Assembly (NCBI RefSeq): GCF_004366355.1
Contig: NZ_SODV01000002.1
Span: forward strand, 2,086,768 to 2,150,767
Direction: 5' to 3'
Source of the DNA: Dinghuibacter silviterrae
GTDB lineage: Bacteria > Bacteroidota > Bacteroidia > Chitinophagales > Chitinophagaceae
Length of the DNA stretch: 64,000 bases
A program made the position numbers and the translations under genes. The notes beneath the pieces were generated by a model. The model saw only the letters and a program-made list of their open reading frames with translations, did not search any database and was not told the DNA's origin. Of this stretch, positions 49,539 through 61,700 are shown in pieces (within the stretch, counting starts at the first letter, position 1; every line of letters begins with the position of its first letter).

Positions 49539-51200
49539 TTAAAGTGTGGTCGCGCCCAGCGACTGGTAGCGCCGGTAGCGTTTTGCATACACGGGCACGC
49601 GCCGGGCATCCGGCTTAAATTCTTTATCGAATCCGGGGCCCATGGCCGCCATGGCGTCTTCCACCTTTGGATAAATACCCGCGACCGTGGCGGCGAACAT
49701 GGCGGCACCAAGGGCACAGGTTTGTTCCGAGCGATGGATACGGATAGGCATATCCATCACGTCCGCCATGACCTGCATGATATAGGGGGACTTCCGTGCG
49801 ACCCCGCCAAGGCCGATCAGGCCCCTGACGGGTACGCCTTCTTCCCGGAAACGGTCTACGATCGCTTTGGCGCCGAAACAGGTGGCTTCCACCCAGGCCT
49901 TGAACAACCGGGGAGCGTCGCTGGACAGGTCGAGCCCAACCAGGGCGGCCTTGACTTCCTGGTTGGCGTCCGGTGTCCTTCTGCCGTTGAGCCAATCGAG
50001 GGCCAGGGGATCGTTTTCGGACAAGGGCAGCGCGGCGGCGGCATCGGTCAGGGCGGCAATAAGCCGGGCGCTGACTTCCTCCTGAAGGGCATTGATCTCT
50101 CCACCGGCGATCAGGTTGGTTTTGGGCAACACGTAGCGGAGCGGCCACATAAGGACGTCCCTCCACCAGGCGTAGACGTCCCCGAAAGCGGACTGCCCGG
50201 CTTCGAGCCCGATCATCCCGGGGATGACCGACCCGTCGACCTGTCCGCAGATTCCTTTGACCAGCGTCCCTTCCAGGTCGGCCTTGGGGGCGACGAGCAT
50301 GTCGCAGGTAGAGGTCCCCATCACCTTGCTCAGGTAATAAGGTTCGATCTGGCCACCCACCGCGCCCATGTGGGCGTCGAATGCACCGACCCCCACCAGG
50401 ACATCTGCGGGCAGCCCCAGGCGCTTAGCCCAGGCAGCACTAATGGTTCCGGCCGCCTGGTCTGCCGTATACGTATCTTTGAACAACCGGGTCGTATAAC
50501 CGCCCAGCAAAGGATCGAGTTCCGTAAAGAAGCTGTCGGGCGGCAAACCACCGAATTCCGCGGCCCAAAGCGCCTTGTGCCCCGCCGAGCAAACGCCCCG
50601 CTTCATCCGGTGGACGTCGGTGCCACCGGTCAGCAAAAAGGGCACCCAGTCGCAGTGCTCCACCCAGGAGTAACAGGCCGTACGGATGGATTCGTCCACC
50701 CGAAGGATGTGGAGGAGCTTTGCCCAAAACCATTCGGAGGAATAAATACCGCCCACGTATTGCAGGTAGTTGACCGGGTAGCGGGTGGCATGGGCGTTGA
50801 TTTCCGCCGCTTCCCGCGTGGAGGTATGGTCCTTCCAAAGCACAAACAACGCGTTCGGATTTTCTTCAAAACCAGGCAGCAACCCGAGCGGGGTACCGGT
50901 CTTGTCCACCGCGATGGGCGTCGATCCGGTGGTATCCACCGAAATGGACCTGACGGCGGCGGCTACCTCGGGGCCGGCCAGGTTCAGACAATCCTTGACC
51001 GTATACTCGATGCCTTCGATATAATCCAGCGGATGCTGCCGGTAACGGCTTTCGGAGGGGTCGCAAAAACGCCCCGCCTTCCAGCGAGGGTAGTAAAAGA
51101 CAGAAGCGGCGAGCTCTTTACCGTTGGCGGCGTTGACGATGATGGACCGGACCGAATCCGTGCCGAAATCCATTCCAATGACGTAGTTTTCCTTTCCCAT
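49539..51200 (-). CDS. araB: Ribulokinase
   Basis: A 553-residue FGGY-family kinase that phosphorylates L-ribulose with ATP. The N-terminus YVIGMDFGTDSVRSIIV is the phosphate-1 motif, and the C-terminal GLIGLGGVARKSPYIMQVMADVMDMPI is the FGGY signature region with the adenosine motif. WVEHCDWVPFLLTGG and CSAGHKALW are ribulokinase-type substrate-domain segments. I use the ATG at 51200 (MGKENYVIGMDFG); the frame is open 45 bases further but that part overlaps the promoter. A TTG-N20-TTATTTTG promoter with an overlapping palindrome lies just upstream. It is the first gene of the araBDA operon. Confidence 0.96.
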   Translation of the reverse strand: MGKENYVIGMDFGTDSVRSIIVNAANGKELAASVFYYPRWKAGRFCDPSESRYRQHPLDYIEGIEYTVKDCLNLAGPEVAAAVRSISVDTTGSTPIAVDKTGTPLGLLPGFEENPNALFVLWKDHTSTREAAEINAHATRYPVNYLQYVGGIYSSEWFWAKLLHILRVDESIRTACYSWVEHCDWVPFLLTGGTDVHRMKRGVCSAGHKALWAAEFGGLPPDSFFTELDPLLGGYTTRLFKDTYTADQAAGTISAAWAKRLGLPADVLVGVGAFDAHMGAVGGQIEPYYLSKVMGTSTCDMLVAPKADLEGTLVKGICGQVDGSVIPGMIGLEAGQSAFGDVYAWWRDVLMWPLRYVLPKTNLIAGGEINALQEEVSARLIAALTDAAAALPLSENDPLALDWLNGRRTPDANQEVKAALVGLDLSSDAPRLFKAWVEATCFGAKAIVDRFREEGVPVRGLIGLGGVARKSPYIMQVMADVMDMPIRIHRSEQTCALGAAMFAATVAGIYPKVEDAMAAMGPGFDKEFKPDARRVPVYAKRYRRYQSLGATTL

Positions 51201-51214
51201 GGGGCAATAATTGT

Positions 51215-51245
51215 CAAAATAACACGTATTATTCCAACTGCGCAA
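51215..51245 (-). promoter_or_regulatory. araB promoter, TTG-N20-TTATTTTG
   Basis: On the minus strand a TTG (51245-51243) is followed after 20 bases by TTATTTTG (51222-51215), one mismatch from TAnnTTTG. The araB ATG is 14 bases further on, a short ordinary leader. A near-perfect palindrome overlaps the spacer and the -7 box. Confidence 0.6.
51218..51233 (-). promoter_or_regulatory. Candidate AraR (Nudix regulator) operator
   Basis: A 16-bp inverted repeat, AATAAYACGTRTTATT in form, with one asymmetric base pair and centre ACGT. It lies between the -33 and -7 elements of the araB promoter and touches the -7 box, the place where a repressor would block transcription. Binding by the adjacent Nudix regulator is inferred from position. 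Confidence 0.5.
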
Positions 51246-51298
51246 GTTTTTTTTACAGGCGGCCGCCGGCTCCGGTGCGGCCCGCTCGCCACCGCCGG

Positions 51299-52003
51299 CT
51301 ACTTCAGGTTATCCGGGTTCGGAATAAAATTCAGAAACGCGTGGAACTTCGCCGTGTACCTCTTTTTATCCAGCTTGAAATAAAAGGCGCCCTTTTTCGA
51401 ATTCTCCTTGTCCTTGTCTTTCTGCTTGATTAACAATCCTGTAGAGAGAACTTTCCGGCTGAAATTGCGCTTGTCCAGGGTGGTGTCGTAAATGGCCTCG
51501 TACAAGGTCTGTAGCTCGGGGATGGTAAATTTACCGGGCAGGAGCTCGAAGAGGATAGGGTGGAAGGCAGCCTTGTATTGGAGTTTTGCCTTGGCCATCT
51601 GGACCATTTCGGAGTGGTCGAAAATAAGACGGGGTATTTCATGGATGGGGAACCATTCCGCCCGGTAGTCCTCGTTCAGTTGGTTCTCATAATCATGAAT
51701 GTTGATCAGGGCGAAATAGGCCGCGGATACCGTCCGCTCCGCGGGGTCCCGGTCGGGGTCGCTGAATAAATGGAGCTGTTCCAGGTACACCCCTTCCAAA
51801 CCGGTTAGTTGCTTCAAAATGCGCGCTGCCGCGGATTCGGAGTCTTCTTCGTGCTGTACGAAACCGCCCATCAAGCTCCATTTTCCTTTTTCAGGCTCCA
51901 TTCCCCGCTTGATGAGCAATAATTTCAGTTCTTTGCCGTCAAAGCCAAATATGATACAATCCACTGCCAATAACAATCTCGCTTGTTTGGTATATCTGGT
52001 CAT
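51299..52003 (-). CDS. araR: Nudix-type transcriptional regulator of arabinose utilisation
   Basis: A 234-residue regulator of the NrtR/AraR type. Residues 1-150 form a Nudix fold, but the Nudix box is broken: GGFVQHEEDSESAAARILKQ keeps the Gly-Gly and first Glu pair but lacks the REuxEE core, so hydrolysis is unlikely. A winged helix follows (FTIPELQTLYEAIYDTTLDKRNFSRKVL), and the basic C-terminus fits DNA binding. In Bacteroidota, Nudix-fold AraR proteins sense L-arabinose and control ara genes. This gene lies directly upstream of araB on the same strand (98 bases between), matching that role. A near-consensus TATTTTTA lies 4 bases before its ATG. Confidence 0.9.
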   Translation of the reverse strand: MTRYTKQARLLLAVDCIIFGFDGKELKLLLIKRGMEPEKGKWSLMGGFVQHEEDSESAAARILKQLTGLEGVYLEQLHLFSDPDRDPAERTVSAAYFALINIHDYENQLNEDYRAEWFPIHEIPRLIFDHSEMVQMAKAKLQYKAAFHPILFELLPGKFTIPELQTLYEAIYDTTLDKRNFSRKVLSTGLLIKQKDKDKENSKKGAFYFKLDKKRYTAKFHAFLNFIPNPDNLK

Positions 52004-52007
52004 AGCG

Positions 52008-52015
52008 TAAAAATA
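52008..52015 (-). promoter_or_regulatory. Possible -7 box TATTTTTA upstream of araR
   Basis: One mismatch from TAnnTTTG on the minus strand, 4 bases from the ATG at 52003. No -33 TTG at the expected distance. Weak alone; included because the spacing repeats that of other genes here. Confidence 0.22.
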
Positions 52016-52099
52016 GTTTTTCCCATCCTCATTTACCGATAATATCCAAAGGTTTACCGAATACGGCCTGTACAGGGGTTCAGGCGACGTTTAATGGAA

Positions 52100-52107
52100 T
52101 ATTTTTG
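52100..52107 (+). promoter_or_regulatory. -7 box TATTTTTG upstream of the first LTXXQ gene
   Basis: A perfect TAnnTTTG match, 25 bases before the ATG at 52133. The -33 position carries TTC rather than TTG. It gives a normal short leader. Confidence 0.4.
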
Positions 52108-52132
52108 GTTACCGGTTCTAAAAAAGGAAGTT

Positions 52133-52519
52133 ATGAAAAAAATAATTGCAGCACTATCCGTTCTTATACTATCTGTCTGTGCTTTAACCGCTAGCGCCCA
52201 AAACGGCGGCGGCGGCGGGGACCGCATGGCGCAGTATCGTCAAATGCTGAAGGACTCCGTTCAGCTGAGCGACACCCAGATCGATTCCGTGATGGCGATC
52301 CGCCAGGAAATGCGCCCCCAGATGCGGGACATCTTCCAGGACCAAAGCCTGAGTCAGGACGACAAAATGGCCAAAATGAAGGCGCTGAACCAACAGGCCG
52401 ATGCACGCTACGCGAAGTTTTTGACCGCTGACCAGATCGCCAAACTGGACGCGATGCAACAAAGAATGATGGGCCGGATGCGTCAACGCCAGCAGGGTGG
52501 CGGAGGCGGGAACCGCTAA
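52133..52519 (+). CDS. LTXXQ (Spy/CpxP-like) small periplasmic protein
   Basis: A 128-residue secreted protein: signal MKKIIAALSVLILSVCALTASAQ, then a Gly-rich stretch and an all-helical mature part. The LTXXQ-like motif is LTADQIAKLDAMQQRM near the C-terminus, and LSDTQIDSVMAIRQEM is a first half-repeat. Spy/CpxP proteins are ATP-independent periplasmic chaperones or stress sensors; whether this one is a chaperone is inference. The ATG at 52133 is preferred over an in-frame ATG at 52094 because it begins the signal. A strong terminator follows. The giant repeat protein gene lies immediately downstream. Confidence 0.75.
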   Translation: MKKIIAALSVLILSVCALTASAQNGGGGGDRMAQYRQMLKDSVQLSDTQIDSVMAIRQEMRPQMRDIFQDQSLSQDDKMAKMKALNQQADARYAKFLTADQIAKLDAMQQRMMGRMRQRQQGGGGGNR

Positions 52520-52555
52520 CAAACGTTGTTTTCCCTTTAACCCTTCTTAGATAAC

Positions 52556-52620
52556 GGCTGCCCATCCCGGACGGACATTCCTCCAAAGAATGACGTCCTG
52601 GGGTGGGCAGCCTGTTTTTT
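52556..52620 (+). terminator. Strong intrinsic terminator after the LTXXQ gene
   Basis: A long hairpin: 13-bp arm 52556-52568 with 52600-52612 (one mismatch) plus a further GGACG/CGTCC pairing, followed by TGTTTTTT. It separates the LTXXQ transcript from the giant surface protein gene. Confidence 0.88.
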
Positions 52621-52767
52621 GCCCAACCTACCCCGCGTTCACCACCCAAAATGCGACGTTGACATCCTTTAACCAGTTGTTGACTAGTTTATACCCCTGA
52701 CGATCAATCATTGCATTTATTTTTACCAGTTGAAAGCACGCTTACATCTGAACTACAAAATGTCTGC

Positions 52768-55700
52768 ATGAAACGATTTTTACCCTATCTCACCGGGTTG
52801 ATCCTGTGTCTGTGTTCTTTTACCCTAAAAGCCGGTACCTACACCGCCAAGGCCAGCGGGAGCTGGTCTTCTGCCAGCACGTGGGTGCAGAATGCGGTGC
52901 CTACTTCCAGTGACACGGTCATCATTCCGGCCGGGATTTCGGTGAGCCTTACCGGGACGTACAATTCCACACAGAATGTCGATTATTTCAATAACCCCAG
53001 CTATATCTATGTATATGGCACGCTGACCCTGCTCAACGATCCCAGCGATCCCCCGGGAACGGGTGTGTTCTCCTGGCAGAACCGGGTAAGCATCGATGTC
53101 TATTCGGGTGGAGCCTTGAACGACAATACGACGGGAGGATCGATCAACTGGGTCGAAGGTTCCGTGATGTCCATTCAGACGGGCGGCAGTTATGGGTACG
53201 ACATGGCGCTTATCTCCGCCCCTCCTACAGATCAGTTTTTTGATGAATCAAATAGCTACGAACTCGTTTTGAACCCGCCGACGCCGACAACGACGACGTT
53301 GCCGGGGCCCTATACCATGACGCTGACCAGCACCGGTTTTACCACATCCGGTGCGTTTGTCCAGCCGCCAACCGCTACGACGACCAGTGCTACCGCAGTC
53401 GATACCGCCAAGGGGACCCTGAACGGTACCGTTACGGCCAATGGGGAGAGCACCACCATTTCGTTTCAGTTTGACAAGACGTCCACTTTCAACAGCCCGT
53501 TTTTCACGACCACCACGGCCAGTCCGTCGACCACGTCCGGTAGTGCCAGCGTTTCGGCGACGGAGACGGGCCTTACCTATAGTACGCAATATTACTATCG
53601 TACGGTCGCCTCCAATGTAATGGGTACGTCGTACGGTACGACGCAGAACTTTATCACGGCGCCGGTCGTATATAATGTGTCCGTTCCCGCCAATGGTACG
53701 TATGGGGTTGGTTCCATATTTGTTTTTTCCATAGGATATACCTATATCTCAGGTGTTTCCCAGTTACCCCTGACCGTTACCGGGGGCACACCGTATATTA
53801 CCCTCCAGATCGGCAATAAAACGAGAAAGGCGGTTTTCGATCACGCAGACCCAGCCAATCCGACCTTGTATTTCACGTACACGGTTCAGGCGGGTGACCT
53901 TGCCCCTGCCGGAATCACTCTTGGGCCCTCCATTGTTAAAAACGGGGCGTCTGTTCTGGACGGGTTCGGTAACCCGGCAGGTCTTTCCATCAGCGGGTCC
54001 CTCATCGCCGTTCCTTCCATGAGCGGCGTCATTGTCAATGCACCCGGCGCGCCCAACGTCACCACGAACGCGGCGACCGGCGTGACGACTTCCAGCGCGA
54101 ACCTTTCCGGTGCGGTCGACGACAGCGGCGCCGCTACGACGGTGACCATGCTCTACGGCACCAGCGCCACCCTGACCGGTGCCAGCACGGTAACGGTCAC
54201 CCCGTCCAGCATAGCGGCCGGAACGGGCAATACCCCCGTCAGCGCAAGCCTCAGCGGCCTCTCCTACAGCACGCAGTATTACTATCAGTTGTCTGCCACG
54301 AACGCGGCGGGGACGACCAACGGGACCATCAACAGCTTTACGACCGCGCCGGTCATTTATAGCATCGACGTGCCGCCAAGCCAGACATATACGGTTGGCC
54401 AGGTGTTGATCTTTTCGCTCCATTGGACCTATATCACCCAAGCCCCCCTGGTAGCCAATACCAGCGGCGGGGTGCCCTATTTCAATGTGATCCTGGGCAA
54501 CAAGACGGAAAAGGCGGTCTTTGATCACGTGAATCCGACCGACGCCATCGCCTATTTCTTCTATACCGTACAGCCCGGCGATTTCACTTCCGGCGGGATG
54601 AGCCTCGGCCCCAACATTATCCTGAACGGCGGCACTATCGTCGATCAGTTCGGGGACCCCGTGGGTCTTTCCCTCAGTAACGCACCCATAACGCCACCGG
54701 TCATGACGGGGATCAATGTCAGTGCCCCGGAGCCCCCCATTGTTACGACAGGTTCGGCCGACCAGATTACCCCAACCGGAGCGACGATCTATGGTGCTGT
54801 CGACGACAGCGGCGCCACGACCGCGGTGACCTTCCGGTACTCGACCGACCCGGGTCTTGTCGGCGCGACCACCGTGAACGGGGTACTCAATTCCATCGCC
54901 GCCGGTTCGGGGAATACCACGGACTCAGCGGTCCTGACAGGGCTTCTTCCCAGCACCAAATATTATTACCAGGCGATCGGCCAGAACAGCCAGGGTTTTG
55001 CTACGGGTTTGATCCTCAACTTTACGACGGCGGCAGACGTTGCCCCGGTCGTAACGACTTCCGGCGGCGCCACGACCTTCTATGCTGTTGGTTCCGGTTC
55101 AACACCGGTCGTCGTAGACAATGCGGTGAGCGCAAGCAGCTCCGACCATACCACGCTGGCATCGGCTACAGTGACCATCGGTAGTTTCAGCGCAGGGGAT
55201 CAGCTTAGCTTCAACAACACGGGCTCGTTTGGCAACATCACGTCGACCTGGGACAACACCACGGGAACGCTCACCCTGACCTCCACCTCCGCAAGCGCGA
55301 CGATTGCGCAATGGACGGCTGCGTTAGAAGCCATTACTTTTGCCAACACTTCTTCGACGCCTGTCATCGGAAACCGGGTCATCTCCTTTGTCGTTAACGA
55401 CGGGACGCTGAACAGCAGTGCCGCCACCAAGACTGTGACGGTGGCCCAGGGTCTTGTTTTTGCTTCCGGCACCAGCCAGAACGCTTCTTTCTGCGAGAAT
55501 ACCACGGCCAATACCATCAACGCTTTACTGGCGACCACCGACCTGGCGAACGGTCAAACCCTGACCTACACCGTTATCAGCGGCCCTGCCAATGGCACCC
55601 TTGGCGGCTTTCCCGGCACTGTTTCTTCAAACGGTGGCAATGTTACACCCTCTGGATTTACATACACGCCGACCTCCGGTTTCTCCGGTACGGACGCCTT

Positions 55701-58700
55701 TACGATACAAGTGTCCAACGGTTCCCTCACGGCGCAGACGACCATCAACGTCGTCGTAAACCCGCAGCCGGCCGTAACGGCTGTCAGCGGTCCCTCTACG
55801 ATATGCGCTTCTGCGACCACTGCGCTCAGCAGCGGCCCCACAGGTGGTACGTGGAGTTCGGACAATACCGGCATCGCCACCGTTGACCCCGTCACCGGTA
55901 TCGTAACCGGGCAAGCAGCAGGCACCACCAACATCCTGTATACGGTGACCAATGGGTACGGCTGCGTCGACAGTGCTTCCGAGGCGGTGACCGTCAATCC
56001 CACACCGGCTGCGCCCTCGGCCATCACCGGTGCTTCCGCCGTCAATAACGAACAAACCGGCGTCGCCTATTCCGTGTCCAGTGTGACCGGTGTCACCTAC
56101 ACCTGGAGCTACAGCGGCACCGGTGTTACGATCAACGGCACGGGCAACGCCGTCACCCTCGACTTTAGCGCCACCGCCACCAGCGGCACCCTTAGCGTGA
56201 CCGCTACCAGCAATTGCGGTGTGGTCAGCGCCGCATCCACCCTGGCGATTGCGGTGAGCGCGCCCACCATTACGGTGGCGCCGGCGACGCTTCCGGCGGC
56301 TACCGTCGGGGCTTCCTACAATCAAGCTGTTTCGGCTACCGGTGGAAGTGGCACCTATACCTACGCCGTTACCAGCGGGGCTTTGCCTGCGGGGCTGAGC
56401 CTCTCCGGTGGTACCCTGTCGGGTACGCCCACTGCCGGCGGCACCTTCAACTTTACCATTACCGCTACCGACGCGGGTTCGTTTACGGGATCCCAGGCGT
56501 ACACGCTGACGGTGAACGCCGCGACGATCGTTGTTTCGCCTTCTTCTTTGCCTGCGGCAACTGTTGGAGTGTCTTATAGCCAGTCCATTAGTGCTACCGG
56601 CGGCACCTCGCCCTATACTTATGTGGCTACTGGTCTTCCTGCGGGTCTGACGTTGGCATCAGACGGCACGCTGTCCGGTACGCCGACTGCCGGCGGCAGC
56701 TTTACGGTTACCGTTACGGCGACGGATGCTTCCACGGGCAGCGGTCCTTATCAGGGCACTCAGACGTATACGCTGACGGTGAACGCGGCAAGTGTTGTGG
56801 TGGCTCCGGCAACCCTGCCTGCGGCGACCGTTGGTGTTTCTTACAGTCAATCTATTTCCGCCACCGGTGGGACGTCGCCCTATACTTATGTGGCAACTGG
56901 TCTTCCTGCGGGCCTGACATTGGCATCCGACGGGACGTTGTCCGGCACACCGACAGCGGGCGGCAGCTTCACGGTCACCGTCACGGCTACGGATGCCTCT
57001 ACGGGCAGTGGGCCTTATCAGGGTTCTCAGACGTACACGCTGACGGTGAACGCGGCGACGGTTGTTGTTTCGCCTTCTTCCCTGCCTGCGGCAACTGTAG
57101 GGGTGGCTTACAGCCAGTCCATCAGTGCCACCGGTGGCACATCGCCCTATACTTATGTGGCAACTGGTCTTCCTGCGGGTCTGACGCTGGCGTCCGACGG
57201 CACGCTGTCGGGTACGCCGACGGCGGGTGGTAGCTTCACAGTCACCGTCACGGCCACGGATGCCTCCACGGGCAGTGGTCCTTATCAGGGAACGCAGACG
57301 TACACGCTCACTGTGAACGCGGCAAGCGTTGTGGTTGCTCCTGCCACACTCCCTGCTGCTACCGTAGGCGTATCTTACAGTCAATCGATCAGCGCAACCG
57401 GCGGCACCTCGCCCTACACGTATGTAGCAAGTGGCTTGCCTGCGGGTCTGACACTGACGTCCGGCGGCGTACTGTCCGGCACGCCAACAGCCGGTGGCAG
57501 CTTTACGGTCACCGTCACGGCCACGGATGCCTCCACAGGCAGTGGTCCTTATCAGGGAACACAGACATACACGCTCACTGTAAACGCGGCAAGCGTTGTG
57601 GTTGCTCCTGCCACACTCCCTGCTGCTACCGTAGGCGTATCTTATAATCAATCGATCAGCGCAACCGGCGGTATATCCCCCTATACTTATGTAGCAACTG
57701 GTTTGCCCGCGGGTCTGACATTGGCATCTGACGGGACGCTGTCCGGCACGCCGACAGCCGGTGGCAGCTTTACGGTCACCGTCACGGCTACAGATGCCTC
57801 TACAGGCAGCGGGCCCTATCAGGGCACTCAGACGTACACGCTGACGGTGAACCCGGCGACGATCGTGATTGCCCCGGCAACTTTGCCCGCGGCGACTGTA
57901 GGTGTATCTTATAATCAAACCATCACTGCTTCTGGTGGTACATCGTCCTATACTTATGTGGCAAGTGGCCTTCCTGCTGGTCTGACATTGACGTCCGGCG
58001 GCGTGCTGTCCGGTACACCAACAACTGGCGGCAGCTTCACAGTCACTATCACGGCTACAGATGCCTCTACAGGCAGCGGGCCTTATCAGGGCACTCAGAC
58101 GTACACGCTCACTGTGAACGCGGCAAGCGTTGTGGTTGCACCAGCAACCCTCCCTGCGGCGACGGTCGGTGTATCTTATAATCAAGTAATCAGCGCCACT
58201 GGCGGCACCTCGCCCTACACGTATGTAGCAAGTGGCTTGCCTGCGGGTCTGACACTGACGTCCGGTGGCGTGCTGTCCGGCACGCCAACAACGGGCGGCA
58301 GCTTCACTGTCACTATCACCGCTACGGACGCTTCCACGGGCAGTGGTCCTTATCAGGGAACACAGACCTACACGCTGACGGTCAACGCAGCGACCATAAC
58401 CGTTGCCCCGGCAACCTTGCCAGCAGCTACCGTCGGTGTATCTTATAATCAAGTAATCAGCGCCACTGGCGGCACCTCGCCCTACACGTATGTAGCCAGT
58501 GGCTTGCCTGCGGGTCTGACACTGACGTCCGGCGGCGTGCTGTCTGGCACACCGACCGCGGGCGGCAGCTTCACAGTCACTATCACCGCTACGGACGCTT
58601 CCACGGGCAGCGGTCCTTATCAGGGAACGCAGACCTACACGCTAACGGTCAACGCAGCGACCATAATCGTCGCCCCGGCAACCTTGCCAGCAGCTACCGT

Positions 58701-61700
58701 CGGTGTATCTTATAATCAAGTAATCAGCGCCACTGGCGGCACCTCGCCCTACACGTATGTCGCAAGTGGCTTGCCTGCGGGTCTGACACTGACGTCCGGC
58801 GGCGTACTGTCCGGCACGCCAACAGCGGGCGGCAGCTTCACAGTCACTATCACCGCTACGGACGCTTCTACAGGCAGCGGTCCCTATCAAGGAACACAGA
58901 CCTACACGCTAACGGTCAACGCAGCGACCATAATCGTCGCCCCGGCAACCTTGCCCGCAGCTACCGTCGGTGTTTCTTATAATCAAACGATCACCGCAAC
59001 CGGTGGTACGAGCACCTATACTTATGTCGCAAGCGGTCTCCCAACTGGTCTGACATTGACGTCCGGCGGCGTACTGTCCGGCACGCCAACAGCGGGCGGC
59101 AGCTTCACAGTCACTATCACCGCTACTGACGCTTCCACGGGCAGCGGTCCCTATCAAGGAACACAGACCTACACGCTGACGGTCAACGCAGCGACCATAA
59201 CCGTCGCCCCGGCAACCTTGCCCGCAGCTACCGTCGGTGTTTCTTATAATCAAACGATCACCGCAACCGGTGGTACGAGCACCTATACTTATGTCGCAAG
59301 CGGTCTTCCCGCGGGTCTGACATTGACATCCGGCGGGGTACTGTCCGGCACGCCAACAGCGGGCGGCAGCTTCACAGTCACTATCACCGCTACGGATGCT
59401 TCCACGGGCAGCGGTCCTTATCAGGGAACGCAGACCTACACGCTAACGGTCAACGCAGCGACCATAATCGTCGCCCCGGCAACCTTGCCCGCAGCTACCG
59501 TCGGTGTTTCTTATAATCAAACGATCACCGCAACCGGTGGTACGAGCACCTATACTTATGTCGCAAGCGGTCTTCCCGCGGGTCTGACACTGACATCCGG
59601 CGGCGTACTGTCGGGCACCCCGACAGCCGGCGGCAGCTTCACAGTCACTATCACCGCTACAGACGCCTCCACGGGCAGCGGTCCTTATCAGGGAACACAG
59701 ACGTACGCGCTGACGGTGAACGCAGCGACCATATCCGTCGCCCCGGTAACCTTGCCAGCAGCTACCGTCGGTGTGTCTTATAATCAAACGATCACCGCAA
59801 CCGGTGGCACAAGCGCCTATACTTATGTCGCAAGCGGTCTTCCCGCGGGTCTAACATTGACATCCGGTGGAGTGCTGACCGGCACCCCGACAGCCGGCGG
59901 CAGCTTCACAGTCACTATCACCGCTACAGACGCTTCTACTGGCAGCGGTCCTTATCAAGGAACGCAGACGTATACGCTGACGGTGAACGCTGCGACGATC
60001 GCGGTAGCACCGGCAACACTGCCGGCGGCCACCGTAGGAGCCTCCTATAGTCAGACGATCAGCGCGACCGGCGGTACGTCGCCCTATACCTATGCCGCAA
60101 CCGGTCTGCCCGCCGGCCTGTCATTAACATCAGGCGGCACGCTGTCCGGCACGCCTACAGAGGGCGGCAGCTTCAACATTACGATCACGGCCACCGACGC
60201 CTCCACGGGTAGTGGCCCCTACAAAGGAACGCAGACGTACACCCTGACGGTAAACGCCGCGACGATCGCGATCAGCCCGTCCACCCTGCCTGCCGGTGCT
60301 GTCGGCATCGCGTATAGCCAAACCCTCACCGCAAGCGGCGGTACGGCGCCCTATACGTATACAGCAAGTGGTCTGCCCGCGGGGCTCACCTTGGCATCAG
60401 ACGGCACGCTGTCCGGCACGCCAACAGCGGGTGGCACATTCAACGTCACGATTGTCGCCACCGACGCCTCCACGGGCAGCGGCCCCTATCACGGATCTCA
60501 GTCCTACACCTTGACGATCAATGCATCGGCGATCACGATAGCCCCGGCTACACTGCCTGCAGCGACGATCGCTGTCAACTACAGCCAGACGCTAAGTGCG
60601 ACCGGCGGTACCAGCCCCTACACGTATGCGGTAACCGGCGGCAGCCTCCCGGCGGGCCTAAGCCTGGCCACCGACGGCGCGCTGTCCGGTACCCCCACGG
60701 CGGGCGGCAGCTTCACCTTTACAGTAACGGCTACGGACGCCTCCACGGGTGCGGGCCCCTATAAAGGGTCTACCACGTACACGTTGATCGTAAACGCCCC
60801 CGCGGCGATCGTTCTAAGCCCGAGCACCTTGCCGGCCGGCGCTTATGGACAAGCTTATGCAGGCGCTACCATCACGGCCACCGGTGGCACGTCTTCCTAT
60901 ACGTATGCAGTCACCAGCGGTAGCCTGCCGCCCGGCATCAGCCTCGGCACTGACGGGGTCTTGTCCGGCACACCTACGGCTGTCGGGAGTTATTCCTTCA
61001 CGGTTACGGCCACCGACGCTTCCACGGGTGCAGGACCTTACAAGGGTTCCAATACCTACTCCATAACGGTAGGCAAAGCCCTTCTGACCATCACCGCCAA
61101 CGATCAAAGCATGACGTACGGCGGAACGGTACCCGCCCTCACGGTCACCTATAGCGGCTTTATCAACGGGGACAACAGCAGCAGCCTTACCATCCAGCCG
61201 ACCGCCTCCACCGCGGTTACGCCAGCCACCGGGGTAGGCCAATACCCGATCACCGTAAGCGGGGCTGTGGATCCCAACTATAGCATCACTTATGTCAACG
61301 GTACGATGACGGTCAACCCGGCCACGTTGTTGGTAACGGCCGCGCCCGAGACCCGGTATTACAATACGCCGAATCCCACCCTGACGTATACGTACAGCGG
61401 GTTTGTAAACGGGGATAATGCCTCCGTCCTGACCTCTGTACCGACGATCAGCACAACGGCGGTTCAGACCTCGCCTCCGGGTCAGTACCCGATCACCCTG
61501 AGCGGTGGCGTAGCGCACAACTATACCCTCACATATCAGGACGCCGTGTTGACGGTGCTCCAGTCACTGTCAAACCTGATCACCTTTAATACACTTCCCG
61601 TGAAGACGTACGGTGATCCCGACTTTACGATTTCGGCCACGGCCAACTCCGGGCTGCCGGTGACGTTTGTCTCCAGGGACAATTCGATCGCCACGGTTAC

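Noticed and set aside
49722-51383. 553-residue plus-strand frame opposite araB
   Set aside because: araB is unambiguous on the minus strand and the antisense product has no family signature.
56659-58452. 597-residue open frame on the minus strand across the Ig repeat array, rich in Arg, Cys and Gly
   Set aside because: It mirrors the 267-base repeat on the other strand and has no start signal or family motif. The periodic sequence simply lacks stops in that frame.
56266-61075. Tandem array considered as a CRISPR or transposon cluster
   Set aside because: The 267-base units have no spacers or inverted ends and encode continuous Ig-like domains.
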